Position numbers and translations under genes: made by a program. Of a DNA stretch of 64,000 nucleotides, positions 49,905-61,997 are shown piece after piece. The stretch is from NCBI GenBank assembly GCA_035578155.1, contig JAPWDM010000013.1:7651527-7715526 (forward strand). Reading direction: 5' to 3'. A model generated the notes under the pieces. That model did no database searches and was not told where the DNA came from. It worked only from the letters and a program-made list of their open reading frames with translations. Every line of letters starts with the position of its first letter. The first letter of the stretch is position 1. The stretch is from Brachynemurus nebulosus (taxonomy: Eukaryota > Arthropoda > Insecta > Neuroptera > Myrmeleontidae).

Positions 49905-50470
49905 AATACATATAACTCAAAACGCTTGAAATCTCACGATTTGCTTAGAAGTTGCTTTACTAAACAAGACAAATCATTAATTTGCACATATTAGAATATT
50001 TTATTTCATTTTTATAATATTATAAAAATTGACATAAATACATCTATCTGTAAAAAATTTTACTGATGCAATAACTTATATTCTTATGCAATGTGTTGAT
50101 TAAATGCCCAAAAACAATCAATAAGTAACTTTATCTCAAATTAATATTTAAATTTCTTACTTTTTCTTAGTTGCCTTTCTCATTATGTATTACTTAAAAC
50201 GCTCGAAACCTCAGGAGGATATCATGCCTTTTCTAAATAAGATAACTGATAAAGATTAATTTACGCTTAAAAATATCTTATTTCATTTTTATAATATTAT
50301 AAAAATTGTTATAAATACAACTATCTAAAAAAAAAAAATTGACCATGCAGTAACTTATATAGTAACTTACCTTACAGTCTTATGCAATATACTGGTTAAA
50401 TCCTTAAAAATAATCAATAAGTAATTTTATCGTAAATTAATGTTTAAATTTCTTCTTTTTTTACTTTTCT
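49905..50470 (+). repeat. Two-copy tandem repeat, about 277-bp period
   Basis: Blocks such as TTTCATTTTTATAATATTAT (50004 and 50281) and 'aatcaataagtaa' recur with a ~277 bp offset. Divergence is moderate, with small indels. There is no coding. Confidence 0.75.
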
Positions 50471-51192
50471 TTTTCACGAGAAGTTATTTAAAAAAAAAAT
50501 TGTCTTGCAAAAAAGACTGCATAAAAATAGCCTCAATTTTATGCAGCAAAAATAAAATGGAAAACACAGGTTCTTGGTTTATACTAGTCGCAATTATAAT
50601 GAAATGAAGTGTTTCATTAGCTCAAAATTTTAATTTAATAAATAAACTATTATATTTCATTATTTATTTACCGTTTAAAACACAAATCCCATACAGCTAC
50701 ATTAACTATACAGGTACTTAGACGAATTAAACTTAGTTATAGCTAGCTAACTTTGGTAATATTTATATGCTGAGATCAAAAGATAAAACAAATTGCTGTC
50801 GGTGCCACGAAATATTTTGTGCTGATTAAAAAAATTTAATTAGTTGTTTTTGTGTGGTTTAATTAGTGTGAATGTTTGGATAATGAACATACTATTCCAT
50901 AAAATTAGATCATAAATAAGTTTCTGTCGCCATCAAAATTTAACTAAATTTACTGAGTGTTTCCGTGACAAAATTTTTAAAAACGTAAATTAAACTTTAC
51001 AAAATTTATGGTGTCAAGTCTATTTTTAATAATTATAAGCAAATTCAATTTCCAACAATATAAAATTTTGTGGCAAAAGTTTGTAAAAGATGTCACTAAA
51101 CGTCTCTGTCCATTGAGTTCTTAAACTTTTCGAAAAGGATATTTTTGTAACAAAACAACTTATATCAAGTGAATGGTTATCTCCTCCTGTAG
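50471..51192. other. Featureless A+T-rich DNA
   Basis: No gene or bounded repeat is recognised. Confidence 0.4.
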
Positions 51193-51955
51193 CCTTCTTG
51201 TAGCCTGTAATCATTTCCGCCATTAACTAAATGGTCGTGTAATATGAAATGTCGTTTTTTGACCAGTTCGCCGACCATGTACCTACTTCAGACAAATATC
51301 GACAATTTCTTAATTAAATATTAGAGAAATGTTTAAGAGCAATTCTTTAATTTTAAATAGAATTCTTGTAGCCCGGAATCATTTCAGCCATTAACTGGAA
51401 TAACTTTAGGTTGTGTAATATGAAATGTCGTATTCCGACCACTTCGTCTGTACCATGTAATTCAAAAAAATATTGATACTTTTTTAAGTATTAAAGCAGT
51501 GTTTAAAAGCAATTCTTTAATTTTAAATAGAATTCTTGTAGCCCGGAATCATTTCAGCCATTAACTGGAATAACTTTAGGTCGTGTAATATGAAATGTCG
51601 TATTCCGACCACTTCGTCTACCATGTAATTCAAAAAAATATTGATACTTTTTTAAGTATTAAAGCAGTGTTTAAAAGCAATTCTTTAATTTTAAATCGAA
51701 TTCTTGTAGCCCGGAAGCATTTCAGCCATTAACTGGAATAACTTTACGTTGTGTAATATGAAATGTCGTATTCCGACCACTTCGTCTACCATGTAATTAA
51801 AAAAAATATTCACACTTTTTTAAGCATTAAAGCAGTGTTTAAAAGCAATCGCTTAATTTTAATAGAATTCTGGTAACCCTAAATAGAATAAAATTAGTCC
51901 GTGTAATATGAAATGTCGTATTTCGACCACTTCCGATATTCACGGAAGAAAGTAC
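51193..51955 (+). repeat. Satellite-like tandem array, about 168-bp monomer, 4-5 copies
   Basis: The AATTCTTGTAGCCCGG motif starts at 51361, 51531 and 51699, with diverged versions at about 51194 and 51866, giving periods of 166-170 bp. Central monomers are very similar and outer ones more diverged, the usual pattern of a short unequal-exchange array. Each unit contains GAAATGTCGTATTCCGACCA. Confidence 0.9.
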
Positions 51956-52898
51956 TATGTTCCCATTCAAACGTTTTAAATTGATGTCATGTAATAGAAA
52001 ATTGTTAGATAAAAATACGATTTAGAAAGGAAACTATTTTTTAGCATCAAACAATTAGCAACTCTTTCATCCACCAAACAATTTTCGAAGTCGATATATC
52101 GTGAAACACCGAAAATTTTTTACGTTTGTAAAAAATTCTTAAAAAGCTTAGATTAACGTGTCACAAGTGCAAGGAGAAGCGACAGCAACGATTATATAAC
52201 TTCGGTACATCGCTTATACTATAGTAGCGCCAATATTTACATAATATTTGTTTATGCTAATAATTAATAATATTTTTAATTGGAAACGATAACATTGCTA
52301 ATTATTCCCACCCTTGTTCTGTTTTAAATAAACTAAAGGAAATTCGAGTCATTAATTTCTTACTACTTACCTGTTGTAGTTTATTTGATGGTCAGTGCGC
52401 ATGACCGTAGGTACGCATAATATAATATATTTATTATTTTACTCGTTATTAATAAAAATTATGATCGCTGTATATTATTCGTTAGCGAGAGCATTCGATT
52501 GCATGTAAGTCCAGCGTAGAAATATATAGTGTCCAGCTGTGTTAAACCACTAAATTAACTTGTTTATATTGCAATAGCTGTCACTTTAATAATTGTTCTT
52601 AATCAGGTCTCACGTTTTAATTCGGCATTTATTTCGAAACGCGCTTACATTGCAGGGACGGTATTAGATGTTTTGTTTTTGGGTAGGCTTCAATTTGTTA
52701 CCAAAAAAACAAAAATGTCGCCAAATAATTATAAAATCTTTTTATGATTCTGGCGTTTAGGTTTGAAATTCTTTTTCATTTTAGTTTGAGTAAACCGAAG
52801 TCTTCTGCAAGATGAATATATAATCAAAATTTAACAGTGGGTTGTAGCTGTCTTCGTTTTATTCTAGCAAAAGCTCCCAAGCTATTGAGTAGTCAGTT
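51956..52898. other. No recognised feature
   Basis: No gene or bounded repeat is recognised. Confidence 0.4.
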
Positions 52899-52906
52899 GT
52901 CCGGAT

Positions 52907-53733
52907 AAGGGTTGTTGCGGATGTTCCGCATCCGCATTCGCATCGGCACCATTTTAATGCAGACACGGATACGGATGTGTTCAGAGTTACAGCTCGACTA
53001 TACAACTAATTTCAATTTTAATAATCGGTCCGATTATCAAAGACCATTAGAGATATGTTTTGAATTCTAATTGTTGGTGTGCGACCCGGTTTTTTTATTA
53101 TCAAACTTATAGCCAAGCATGAGAGGTTATGCTTTATTGAATTTATGGAGTTGAGTTTTGAGAAAAATAAATTTCTTAGTTTTCAGTTCAACCAAGAAAC
53201 CAATTGTACTGTTGGTGCAGTAACATAAAATTTCAGCCTGCTAGAAAATACCTCTAAATTTATGTGACAGTCTTTATTTTAGACTATAATATAATATGTT
53301 AAATCAAATTTAAAGATGTTTCAGCCGATTCAAAAGCTTATAGTATTAACCTTGAATTATAGTTATGTAATTACGTAAATTTGAAAATATTGTGAAAATT
53401 CAAAAATTGATCGATTTATTCCCTATTTCCAAAAAATGATAACAAAATTTTATTGTAGAAAATAAAAATGGAAGTTGCTAAACTTTGAAAAAATTTTACA
53501 ACAGCAGCAACACTTTTACTTCTCAGGTCCATAACGTAAAATTTAATTATTAATCTTTTATCCTTTATCAAGAAAGGTAACAATAAAGGTTATTAAATTT
53601 CGCTTCCTTGGAAAAATAAATAATTTTTAAACATCCGCATCCGCATCTGCATCTGCAGATGTTGCTCTTCAAAAATCCGCATCCGCATCCGCATCTGCAG
53701 ATGTATTAAAATATCACATCGACAACAACCCTA
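52907..53733. mobile_element. Hexamer-bearing hAT-like element (GCATCC type)
   Basis: Inverted ends are AAGGGTTGTTG and TAGGGTTGTTG. Flanks GTCCGGAT (52899-52906) and GTCTGGAT (53734-53741) form an 8-bp duplication with one mismatch. GCATCC/GGATGC hexamer arrays lie at both ends (about 52918-52975 and 53632-53702), with CTGCAGATG on the right. The 827 bp interior has no transposase frame. Confidence 0.75.
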
Positions 53734-53741
53734 GTCTGGAT

Positions 53742-54528
53742 TACCAAAAATTGTATTTACAGATATTACTGAGAAAATTAAGACAATACAAAGTTTCAAA
53801 GTTTGAAAAAATGCTTGATTTAAGATAATTCTCTAAACTCGTTTATTAATTTTTCTTTTTTTTTTTTGATTTTTTAAAAAAATCTTTTGGATGGACCTGG
53901 CCCTACCCAGCCTACTCGTTAAAACCATCACTGACTTACTACATACACGCGCAACACAGAAATTCTGACCGTGTTATTTATTTCACACTGTGTTTTGTTA
54001 CAAAAATTTTTGTGTAAGTCTTGTGTAAGCTTTTATCGTACGTCCAATTGGCCTGGAATTGGTTGCGTCATCTTATCAGTGCCGCGTCTCGCACCACGGT
54101 AATGGTTATAATCATTTTTGTGTGGATTCTTTCATTTCAGTTTTTATCGTACGAAATTTTTTTATTTGCTTTAATTTTTTCGTCGCTTTTTTTTCCATCC
54201 AAGTAATCTATTTAAATGATGCGCCATATATCTTAAATAAATATGTTATTTACTGGGTGTTCCAGACGCGGACGTACAGTTAACGTTCTTAAAAACGGCT
54301 CTATATTTATTATCTCTTTTAAACAAAACACTTTGTATATTTTATTTTGGCATTTTATAATTCAGTTTACCAGCGCCACTAATATTGCAACTACACTTTT
54401 ACTCATAATGTCTTAAGTGGCTGACAAAGACTGAGTCACTCTGTAATAACCGTGGACAAATATATGCTTGTGTAGCACATATGTAAATATGTGTGACTAA
54501 GTAAAAAATTATGTGTATAATCTTCTTT
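53742..54528. other. No recognised feature
   Basis: Short hydrophobic open frames at 54021-54206 and 54059-54283 overlap in different frames and have no recognisable domain. Confidence 0.4.
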
Positions 54529-55116
<588 letters not shown>

Positions 55117-55152
55117 CTAAATGGTTTCTTCTATTGGTTTATTTTGCTTTTT

Positions 55153-55980
55153 AGGGTTCCGAAGAAATAAATTTCGGAACCTACACAAATTTGTTATATC
55201 TGCCTATTTATCTATCCATCTGTCACACCTTCATAATTCGAAAACCTTTTGGCCAATGAAAATGAATTTTTGCAAGTGAATAAATTTTTTCCCTGGATTC
55301 AAAAAGTGGGGTTTTGCATGTGCCACATCGTGTTTCACATCAGCAGGAAGAACTCTAAAAATAAAATTCCGATTCCTTTTACCATTTTTTACTGTGAAGT
55401 CTCGTTTGTGAAACATTTAGCTTCAAGATGACTCTTTTGTGCCTACAGTTTGTCATCCACCTGTAACTTTTGGTTCTAGAAATTGTTGGTTCTAGAATTT
55501 TACTAAAAAATTCTCAACTAAAATTATTTCGGGTCACTTCGATCAACAATTTGAAGAGTTGCAAAAGTCAGAAACGAAATCCATAATCAAAAAAGCTGAA
55601 AAAATTCCAATTAGTAAGTAACTCTTTTATAAAAAAATTTCAACTAACATTATTTCGTAATATTTTGGTCCATAACTTAAAAGTTGTAGGCAGGCAAATT
55701 TTATATGTTTGTTATAAGTAGTCTATATACGTGAAATATAATTCTAAACTAGTGAAGTAGCGTACCCGGGTTCTTTATTACTTAACTATTTTATTAGTAA
55801 CATTAGTAACACATGGAAAATAAGACCGTTTTGAATGAATTAATCCATGCTTAAGATAATTCATAAAAAATGTAAGTACCTAAAAACTCTATATTTTATT
55901 TCCAAAGCTATGAAACTAGCTCTAGCTACTTAGGAACCCTCATTTGATGCGTGTGCAATACGAACTTAGCAATTTTTTTT
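55153..55980 (+). repeat. GGTTCCG-type insect dispersed repeat
   Basis: It starts AGGGTTCCGAAGAAATAAAT with a GGTTCCGAA/TTCGGAACC hairpin, continues with a 'tatctatccatctgtcac' tract and ends around AGGAACCCTCATTTGATGCG...GAACTTAGCAATTTTTTT. This matches the outline of a repeat widespread in insect genomes that begins GGGTTCCG and ends GGAACCCT. The class is uncertain. A terminal relative lies at 5165. Confidence 0.55.
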
Positions 55981-56156
55981 AATGTAAATTTAATACTACT
56001 ATCAGAACCAAAAACTGACTAGAAAATACAAAAACCTACTGTTTAAAGTAATCACACTATCTGGCCGCTAATTCTATGTCTTCAGTATTCGATAGTTTTA
56101 CAAAACTTTCAAAAGTCTTTTCAATTATTTTTCTCGTACTCTGCAAATTTCAACTA

Positions 56157-57150
56157 CACAGAGAAAAAATTCCAGTAAAAATTACTGAGCTGCCTCCGGT
56201 AAACGAGTCTTAAGTGACCAGTCCGTAGGAAATTATTAAGCAAAAATATAAAAAATGCGTTTCTAACATTATTTTTTACGATTCATTTGAAAATTTTTCC
56301 TGTACACCTTAAGAATTTTTCCTATACACCTTAAGAATTTTTCCTATACAGCTGCGTAAAATTCGATGGGGTAGTAAAATTTCAAGTGGACACCGGGAAA
56401 ATTTACTTAATTTTTTGTAAAATTATACTGGACATAGAATAATTTTTACTGAGTCGGTGTGTATTTCAGCACCACTGCATACAAAATATTACATAGAACA
56501 GAATAAACAAAACAAGCACGCAACCATCACGCAACCATCACGCAACCTTGAGGCCCAGAGAGCATGCGTGTTAGACAATACACGACTTACAGACGCAGCA
56601 ACCGTGGCAACCGTTGGTTCGTCAGTTGGCCAATAGCAATGATAGTGATTGGATGTTTATAAAGTGTTTTTTTTTTTTTTTTATAATAAATTATTATTTA
56701 AGTATTGGACTTTCCATTTAAAACAAAAAATTGTTGTGTTTCATGAATTTTTGGTTATAATTGAAATATGTTTTTATACAAATTATTATAATGTGCTTAT
56801 TGTTAAAAATTTTTATCATGTAATATTTCAAATAAAGAATTTATATATTTTTTTCCACAAATAATAAAAAACCACAAAAAATTTTTTCTATATTAATAAT
56901 TTGATTTTAATGCTTACCCTTCTATCAATATCCTTTTAAACTATTTTAATTCAATTATTTATTAATAAATAAAAAAAAACCTTATTTAAAAATAATACGG
57001 TAATTTTTACTGAGCTGTAGCGTAATTTAAAATTTTACTATAAATTATCGTAGTTTTTACTTAGCCTGTCACTTATGTCCGCATTACCAGAGAGCTCAGT
57101 AATTTTTTACCAGAAATTTCAGTAAAAATTACTGTATTTTTTGCTCAGTG
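56157..57150. mobile_element. TA-flanked DNA element related to family C ends
   Basis: Ends are CACAGAGAAAAAATTCCAG and, inverted, CACTGAGCAAAAAATACAG, each followed by an AGTAA...TTACTGA block. TA lies outside both (56155-56156 and 57151-57152). The interior has a 22-bp motif repeated three times (56296-56350), a CACGCAACCAT triplet (56518-56548) and repeated ACTGAGC motifs near the right end. No transposase is seen. Confidence 0.65.
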
Positions 57151-57152
57151 TA

Positions 57153-58727
57153 ACATTTTAGCTAGATCAGAAAATTTTTTCAAGTATTCGCAGTAGGGAA
57201 GAACTGTTTCAGTTTTAACTGAAAGTCAGTTGAAATATTATGAGTACAGATCAATCTATTATCATATTTAAAAATTTCTTCAATACATATTTTTGAAATC
57301 TTTTGGCTGCCAATTCAACAGTCTTTAAACATCTTCATAAGTTCTACAAAAATGGTTAATATCTATTAATATCCTTAGTTCCATAACTGTAAATTTTAGC
57401 TCCAATTCGTCTTCGTTGTAATTTCTTGTTCCTTTACCAACTATACAACAATTCTGTATATCTAGTATTTTTTTCCTCATTTCTTTATTAAATCCATTTT
57501 ACAATTTAGGCAATAAATTACTTTGATACCCACGTAAATTAAAATATCTGTTCTCTGTTGTACACCCAAGCCGAATTGTACATTTCATAACCTCGACGAT
57601 ATTAAAATATAATATAAAAAATTTATATTTATAATTTTTTTTTTTTTGGAAAAATACAACAAACGGTACTAACTCTAACCAACTTACTATATGAATGTTT
57701 TTTAAAAATATTCATTTAGTATATTTTCCATTGTTGCTTGAATTCATTCGAGCATAATTTTCCTTCTTTGAAAAATAATAATGACAATATAGGTAGTAGC
57801 TGGAAATTGTAATCAGATTTCCAACCATTTTCGTTTCCACGTAAATTTTCTTCAGGTGTGGTTAATTTAATCGTGATTTCATTTTGTTTCCTTGAATCTG
57901 CTTTGAGGACATTTTAATAAACAGTTAATTTTTGAAATATAATTTTTAATAAGAAGGACTAAAAAAGGTTTCTCAGAAATTTCACAAAAAATTCACAATA
58001 AGATGAAATATTAGTGGCTGTATAAAACACCAACAGTGTTAGTTGTCTGTTTACACAGTATTCCATGGGGTTACATTATCGTAATGTTAAAGCTAATTGC
58101 TAGATGCAATCGATACTATGCGGGTTATATGAATGTATATTTTTTTGTCTTGATGAGTCTTTTTGTGGTTTTTATAGTTGTCCTAGGAATTTTGGGATCA
58201 GTGACACTAAACTTTGTTACAGGACTTGAATTTGATCAAGGAAAATTCGCTTAAAATAAAAGTATATTTGTGTTGTAGAGTTGTAGTTTAAAAGATATTC
58301 TCTAAAATTTCTATCCAATCCTACAATATCAACTTTTTTTTCTACGGAAACAAAGTTATTTTATTTCATAAAATTCTTTGAAATTTCGCCCACAGTCTCT
58401 CCCAAGCGACAAAGTTCATATTTTAACTCATCCCCATCTATTGTGATGCAATTTTGAAAGAAATCGATTGCCGATTGGAAGTAGATACGCTACGACTCTT
58501 ACATAGCTGTAAAATTTCAAAAACTTTTCGGTTTTAATAATAAAGATAAGGGTTTTTGGAAAAAAATACAAAAATTCAATATTTTGCCTGGATCTTTTGT
58601 TATGCACACCAAAAAACAGTGATAACTCCGGAACAATTGACCAGAATGTTTCAAAATTTTGCTCTTATTTGCCCCAGATATAGGTAGAATTATTTTAAAC
58701 CTGGTTTCATTTCTCAAGATCCAGCAA
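57153..58727. other. No recognised gene; one hydrophobic 72-codon frame
   Basis: The plus-strand frame at 58036-58254 is strongly hydrophobic at residues 35-60 (one likely membrane span). It could be a chance frame or an exon piece. No family is recognised. Confidence 0.3.
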
Positions 58728-59972
58728 CTCTGGGAGAAAATTCATATAAAAATTACTGTGCTCAGCACTACAATCGACGTGTAAAAGGCCAACATATTCA
58801 ATTTTGTACGGTAAAAATATAAGAATTATAATTAATCATAGAAAATTAAAGGATAGAATGTTCTTTCCGTAATACTAGCTCAGTAAAATTTGTAAAACAG
58901 CACAGTAAAAAGTTCCACTGCCGACAGAAAAATCTTCAGTATTAAAATATATTGTTGCCAATCATTTTTGTGTGCATCATAAAGAATCGAACGTCGGAAA
59001 AGATCGGGCATCTTCGAAATTTTTACAGGTACAGCCCAAGCAACATAAGGTTGCGGATCAGATGTGCAAATGAAAGAGTACGACAACAAGAATTAAACTA
59101 TAACATATATGCATAAGAGTGTGATAGAAGTTGTGTTAGCACATTAAATTTTACCATGCTATAATATACTTTTTGCTTCCGAGACTACTAAAGTAGCGGA
59201 AGCATTGTGATCACTTTTGAAAAATGAAAAATTTTTTCTCTCCAAAATCAAATTTTTTACGCACATTTTACGTTTTAGAGGTTCCTGAACAATTTTGGTT
59301 TGGGCTGTCCGTCTGTGTGTCTCCAATTTTGCACCAAGTGGCATAACTTCCGAACTATTCGATTGTTTTTAATGAAATTTTCAGAAACTATGCAGTTTGG
59401 CTCCGCGATGGTCCCCTATGAATTTAATCAAAATCGGAGTAACGGTAGCAACGCCGCTACCATGTCATTCCAAAATTGCACCAAGTGGCATAACTTCGGA
59501 ACTACTCAATTCTTTTTTATGAAATTTTCAGAAATTATGTAGTTTGGTTTCTATATGGTCCCCTATGAATTTATTCGAAATCGGAGTAACGGTAGTTACG
59601 CCGCTACCATGAAGTCCCATTAAATGTCAATATCTTATTTACTGCTAGTCCTATCTCGCTCAAATTTTTAGGGTATATTGGGGGTTAGTTTCTAAAATAT
59701 TTTTGCTATTATTTCATAATTTAGCCTTTAAGTCTTTTGAGTTACAACAGTTTTTTATAAACTTCAAGGCGAAAATATAATTTCACGGTATATAATATGT
59801 ATATTTGGTAGAATACTGTTTTAAAGCCTTTTACGACTACGAGGAAGCTGTGTGCCCACCCTATTGGCAGCGTATTTTTTACTTTGGTCGTCGATCGCGC
59901 ACGCATTATAAGAGAGCATGGTAATTTTTTTGCAATTTCATCTACAAAAATTATATGATTTTTCTCTCCGTG
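58728..59972. mobile_element. Family C copy C3, interrupted by family B copy B3
   Basis: It starts with a degraded end (CTCTGGGAGAAAATTC) and ends with the intact inverse of CACGGAGAGAAAA. The sequence matches C1 to about 59160, jumps into the B repeat at 59174-59880, then resumes C sequence at ACTTTGGTCGTCGATCG. About 100 bp of C sequence is missing at the junction. The flanking TA is lost on both sides. Confidence 0.85.
59174..59880 (+). repeat. Family B dispersed repeat, copy B3 (nested)
   Basis: It is nearly identical to B1 and B2, except that the CTGTCCGTCTGTC tract is shorter by two 4-bp units. It lies inside C3, so B activity post-dates that C insertion. Confidence 0.87.
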
Positions 59973-61087
59973 TGGATATAAGCATTGATTTACTTTTGGT
60001 TTTCATAGGGCCCAGAACGTGAAGATACAATGAGAACCACATATGCTAAAATTGGTCTGACCCCTTTTTATAGCTAGTTATAGCTTCGCCTACGGTTAAA
60101 GAGAATTGTTTGGACAATATCAAGTCGTGCGACTTGGCATTACATTTTCTGGTAGGATTATTTGGATTATCTCAATTACAACCCACTCTGAAATAACCAT
60201 TCAGACATTAGACTATCACATTTTCTTGAAAACTTGAAAACAATATTATTTTAATTCCGTCAGGCTTAGGACAACTACAGAAACTTATAAATATATTATT
60301 CAAACTTACTACGCAGAATGACATTGTAATATCTGCCCCCCTCTATATAATACGCATGTAAATTTATATAAATTGGAGACGTCACACAGTTTTTGAACGC
60401 AGCTTCGATATATCTTATAAATATATTGTCTTTCCTATAATCTGATGTCACAAAATACATTGTAGGTATGTACCCGGACAAAAGATACGGGTAGTATTTT
60501 CACCCCACAGATCACGCCAGTACAAACAGATAGATATCTCATATTACGATAAACACATAAATATTTTATTAGTCAGTATTAACGACCGATAGATAGCAGT
60601 AATATCACGTAACGATCACAACGACACTGCAAGAGAGTAAATCAAATTTTATGACATTGGATTTTTATTATCAACGAAAAAGTATCAATTTTTCCGAAAA
60701 TTAATTTGTACGCTAATAAAAATTGAGGAGGGCGAGCTGGGTGTGAAGAGTTTTTCGGATAATGAACTGAGAGTGTGAAAATGTAATAATAATAATAATA
60801 GAACTGTGGAAAAAGAGATAAGTATATAATTAATTTAATATTCGTCATGAAATAGTTCAACAAATTTTAATGGAAACCAAAATAGTTTTGACCTAAATTT
60901 CTACCAAACACATTAAAATAGTGTCAGAATCCCAAATCTAATTAGTATTTTTGTGATTAAAATATCAATTATTAAGATATTTACGGTGTTGAAGCAAAGA
61001 AATATGGTGTACAAATGGTGGAGTTTGATTTCAAAAATAATTTTATACTTTTTCGTAGCGTGCATCATTCTTTAAATGCGCTAAAGG
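59973..61087. other. No recognised feature
   Basis: A short (TAA)n lies at about 60784-60801. No gene is recognised. Confidence 0.4.
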
Positions 61088-61253
61088 CAGTGGCGTAGTG
61101 AACGTAATTGGCGCCCCCGGGGTGCGGCATTTTATTGGCATCCTTCATTCCTAGTAATATTTAACACTTCTTTGGAGTACATTTGGCGTCCCTCTGCGAA
61201 TGGCGCGAGTGCTGATGCATAATAAACCCCTTGCACCCCTCGCTACGCTACTA
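61088..61253. mobile_element. hAT-like MITE with CAGTGGCGTAG ends
   Basis: CAGTGGCGTAGTGAA at the left and CGCTACGCTACTA at the right are imperfect inverses. Flanks GCTAAAGG and AGTAAAAG agree at 5 of 8 positions. The interior has GGCGCCC and GGCGTCCC blocks. It is related in style to family D but has different ends. Confidence 0.5.
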
Positions 61254-61460
61254 AGTAAAAGAACAGTTTTTTTATGCAATTCTGGTTGAAATATTTATTA
61301 GGAGTATTTGACATAATGTATTTGTTACGCTACTGAATCCAAGAATCGAATGTAATAGGGCAGGGCTTCTTAAACTTTTTTCATTCGCGGCTCCAAATAG
61401 AGATATATAAGTATTTGGTAAGGATTTATTGATTTTACATAACTTATTTTTTTATTATAA

Positions 61461-61499
<39 letters not shown>
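61461..61499. repeat. (TTA)n microsatellite
   Basis: About 13 pure TTA units. Confidence 0.95.
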
Positions 61500-61530
61500 G
61501 CTGAAGAAAGATTATTGTTATAAAATTTAA

Positions 61531-61997
61531 TCTATACATATAATAAAACTGTAAATCTGTCTCAGTCTGTCTGTCTGTCTGTTCACGCATCACGTAAAAA
61601 CTACTGGACGGATTTTAATGAAATTTGGTGTGATGATAACTTATTACCTGGGTCAACATCTAAGATATTTTTATTCCGGGAAAATGTCTCATTCTCACGG
61701 AAAAATGGAAAAAATATTTTGAGCATCTACACACATTACGCCAATTTACATATTTCATAAAAAATTTCATAACTAGTTATAGTAACAAAAATTGTAAATA
61801 AATTTTGTAGTTTGGAAATTTTTCTGAATTAAAAAAAAAAAAAAAAAAAAATGTTGCTAATTGTGTACCGAAAAATACAATAAATACACAATTGTCAATT
61901 TGGAGACAATTTAATGCATTTCGTGTTGCAAGAAACTACAAATTGGAAAAAGAAACTACTCAACGTTTCGCGTGAACAACGTCACGGGTACGGCTAG
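61531..61997 (+). mobile_element. Non-autonomous Helitron
   Basis: It begins TCTATACATATAATAAAAC after an A and ends GGGTACGGCTAG before a T, i.e. A|TC...CTAG|T, the Helitron insertion pattern. A CGTGA/TCACG hairpin lies about 10 bases before the 3' end. The CTGTCTGTCTGTCTG tract and the AAAAACTACTGGACGGATTT block are typical of small insect Helitrons. No Rep/helicase coding. Confidence 0.85.

Noticed and set aside
51193..51955. Regular ~168-bp repeats considered as a CRISPR array
   Set aside because: Whole monomers are repeated with no unique spacers and the context is eukaryotic.
58036..58254. Hydrophobic frame considered as a chemoreceptor exon
   Set aside because: One hydrophobic segment alone is not evidence; no conserved C-terminal motif or adjoining exon is seen.
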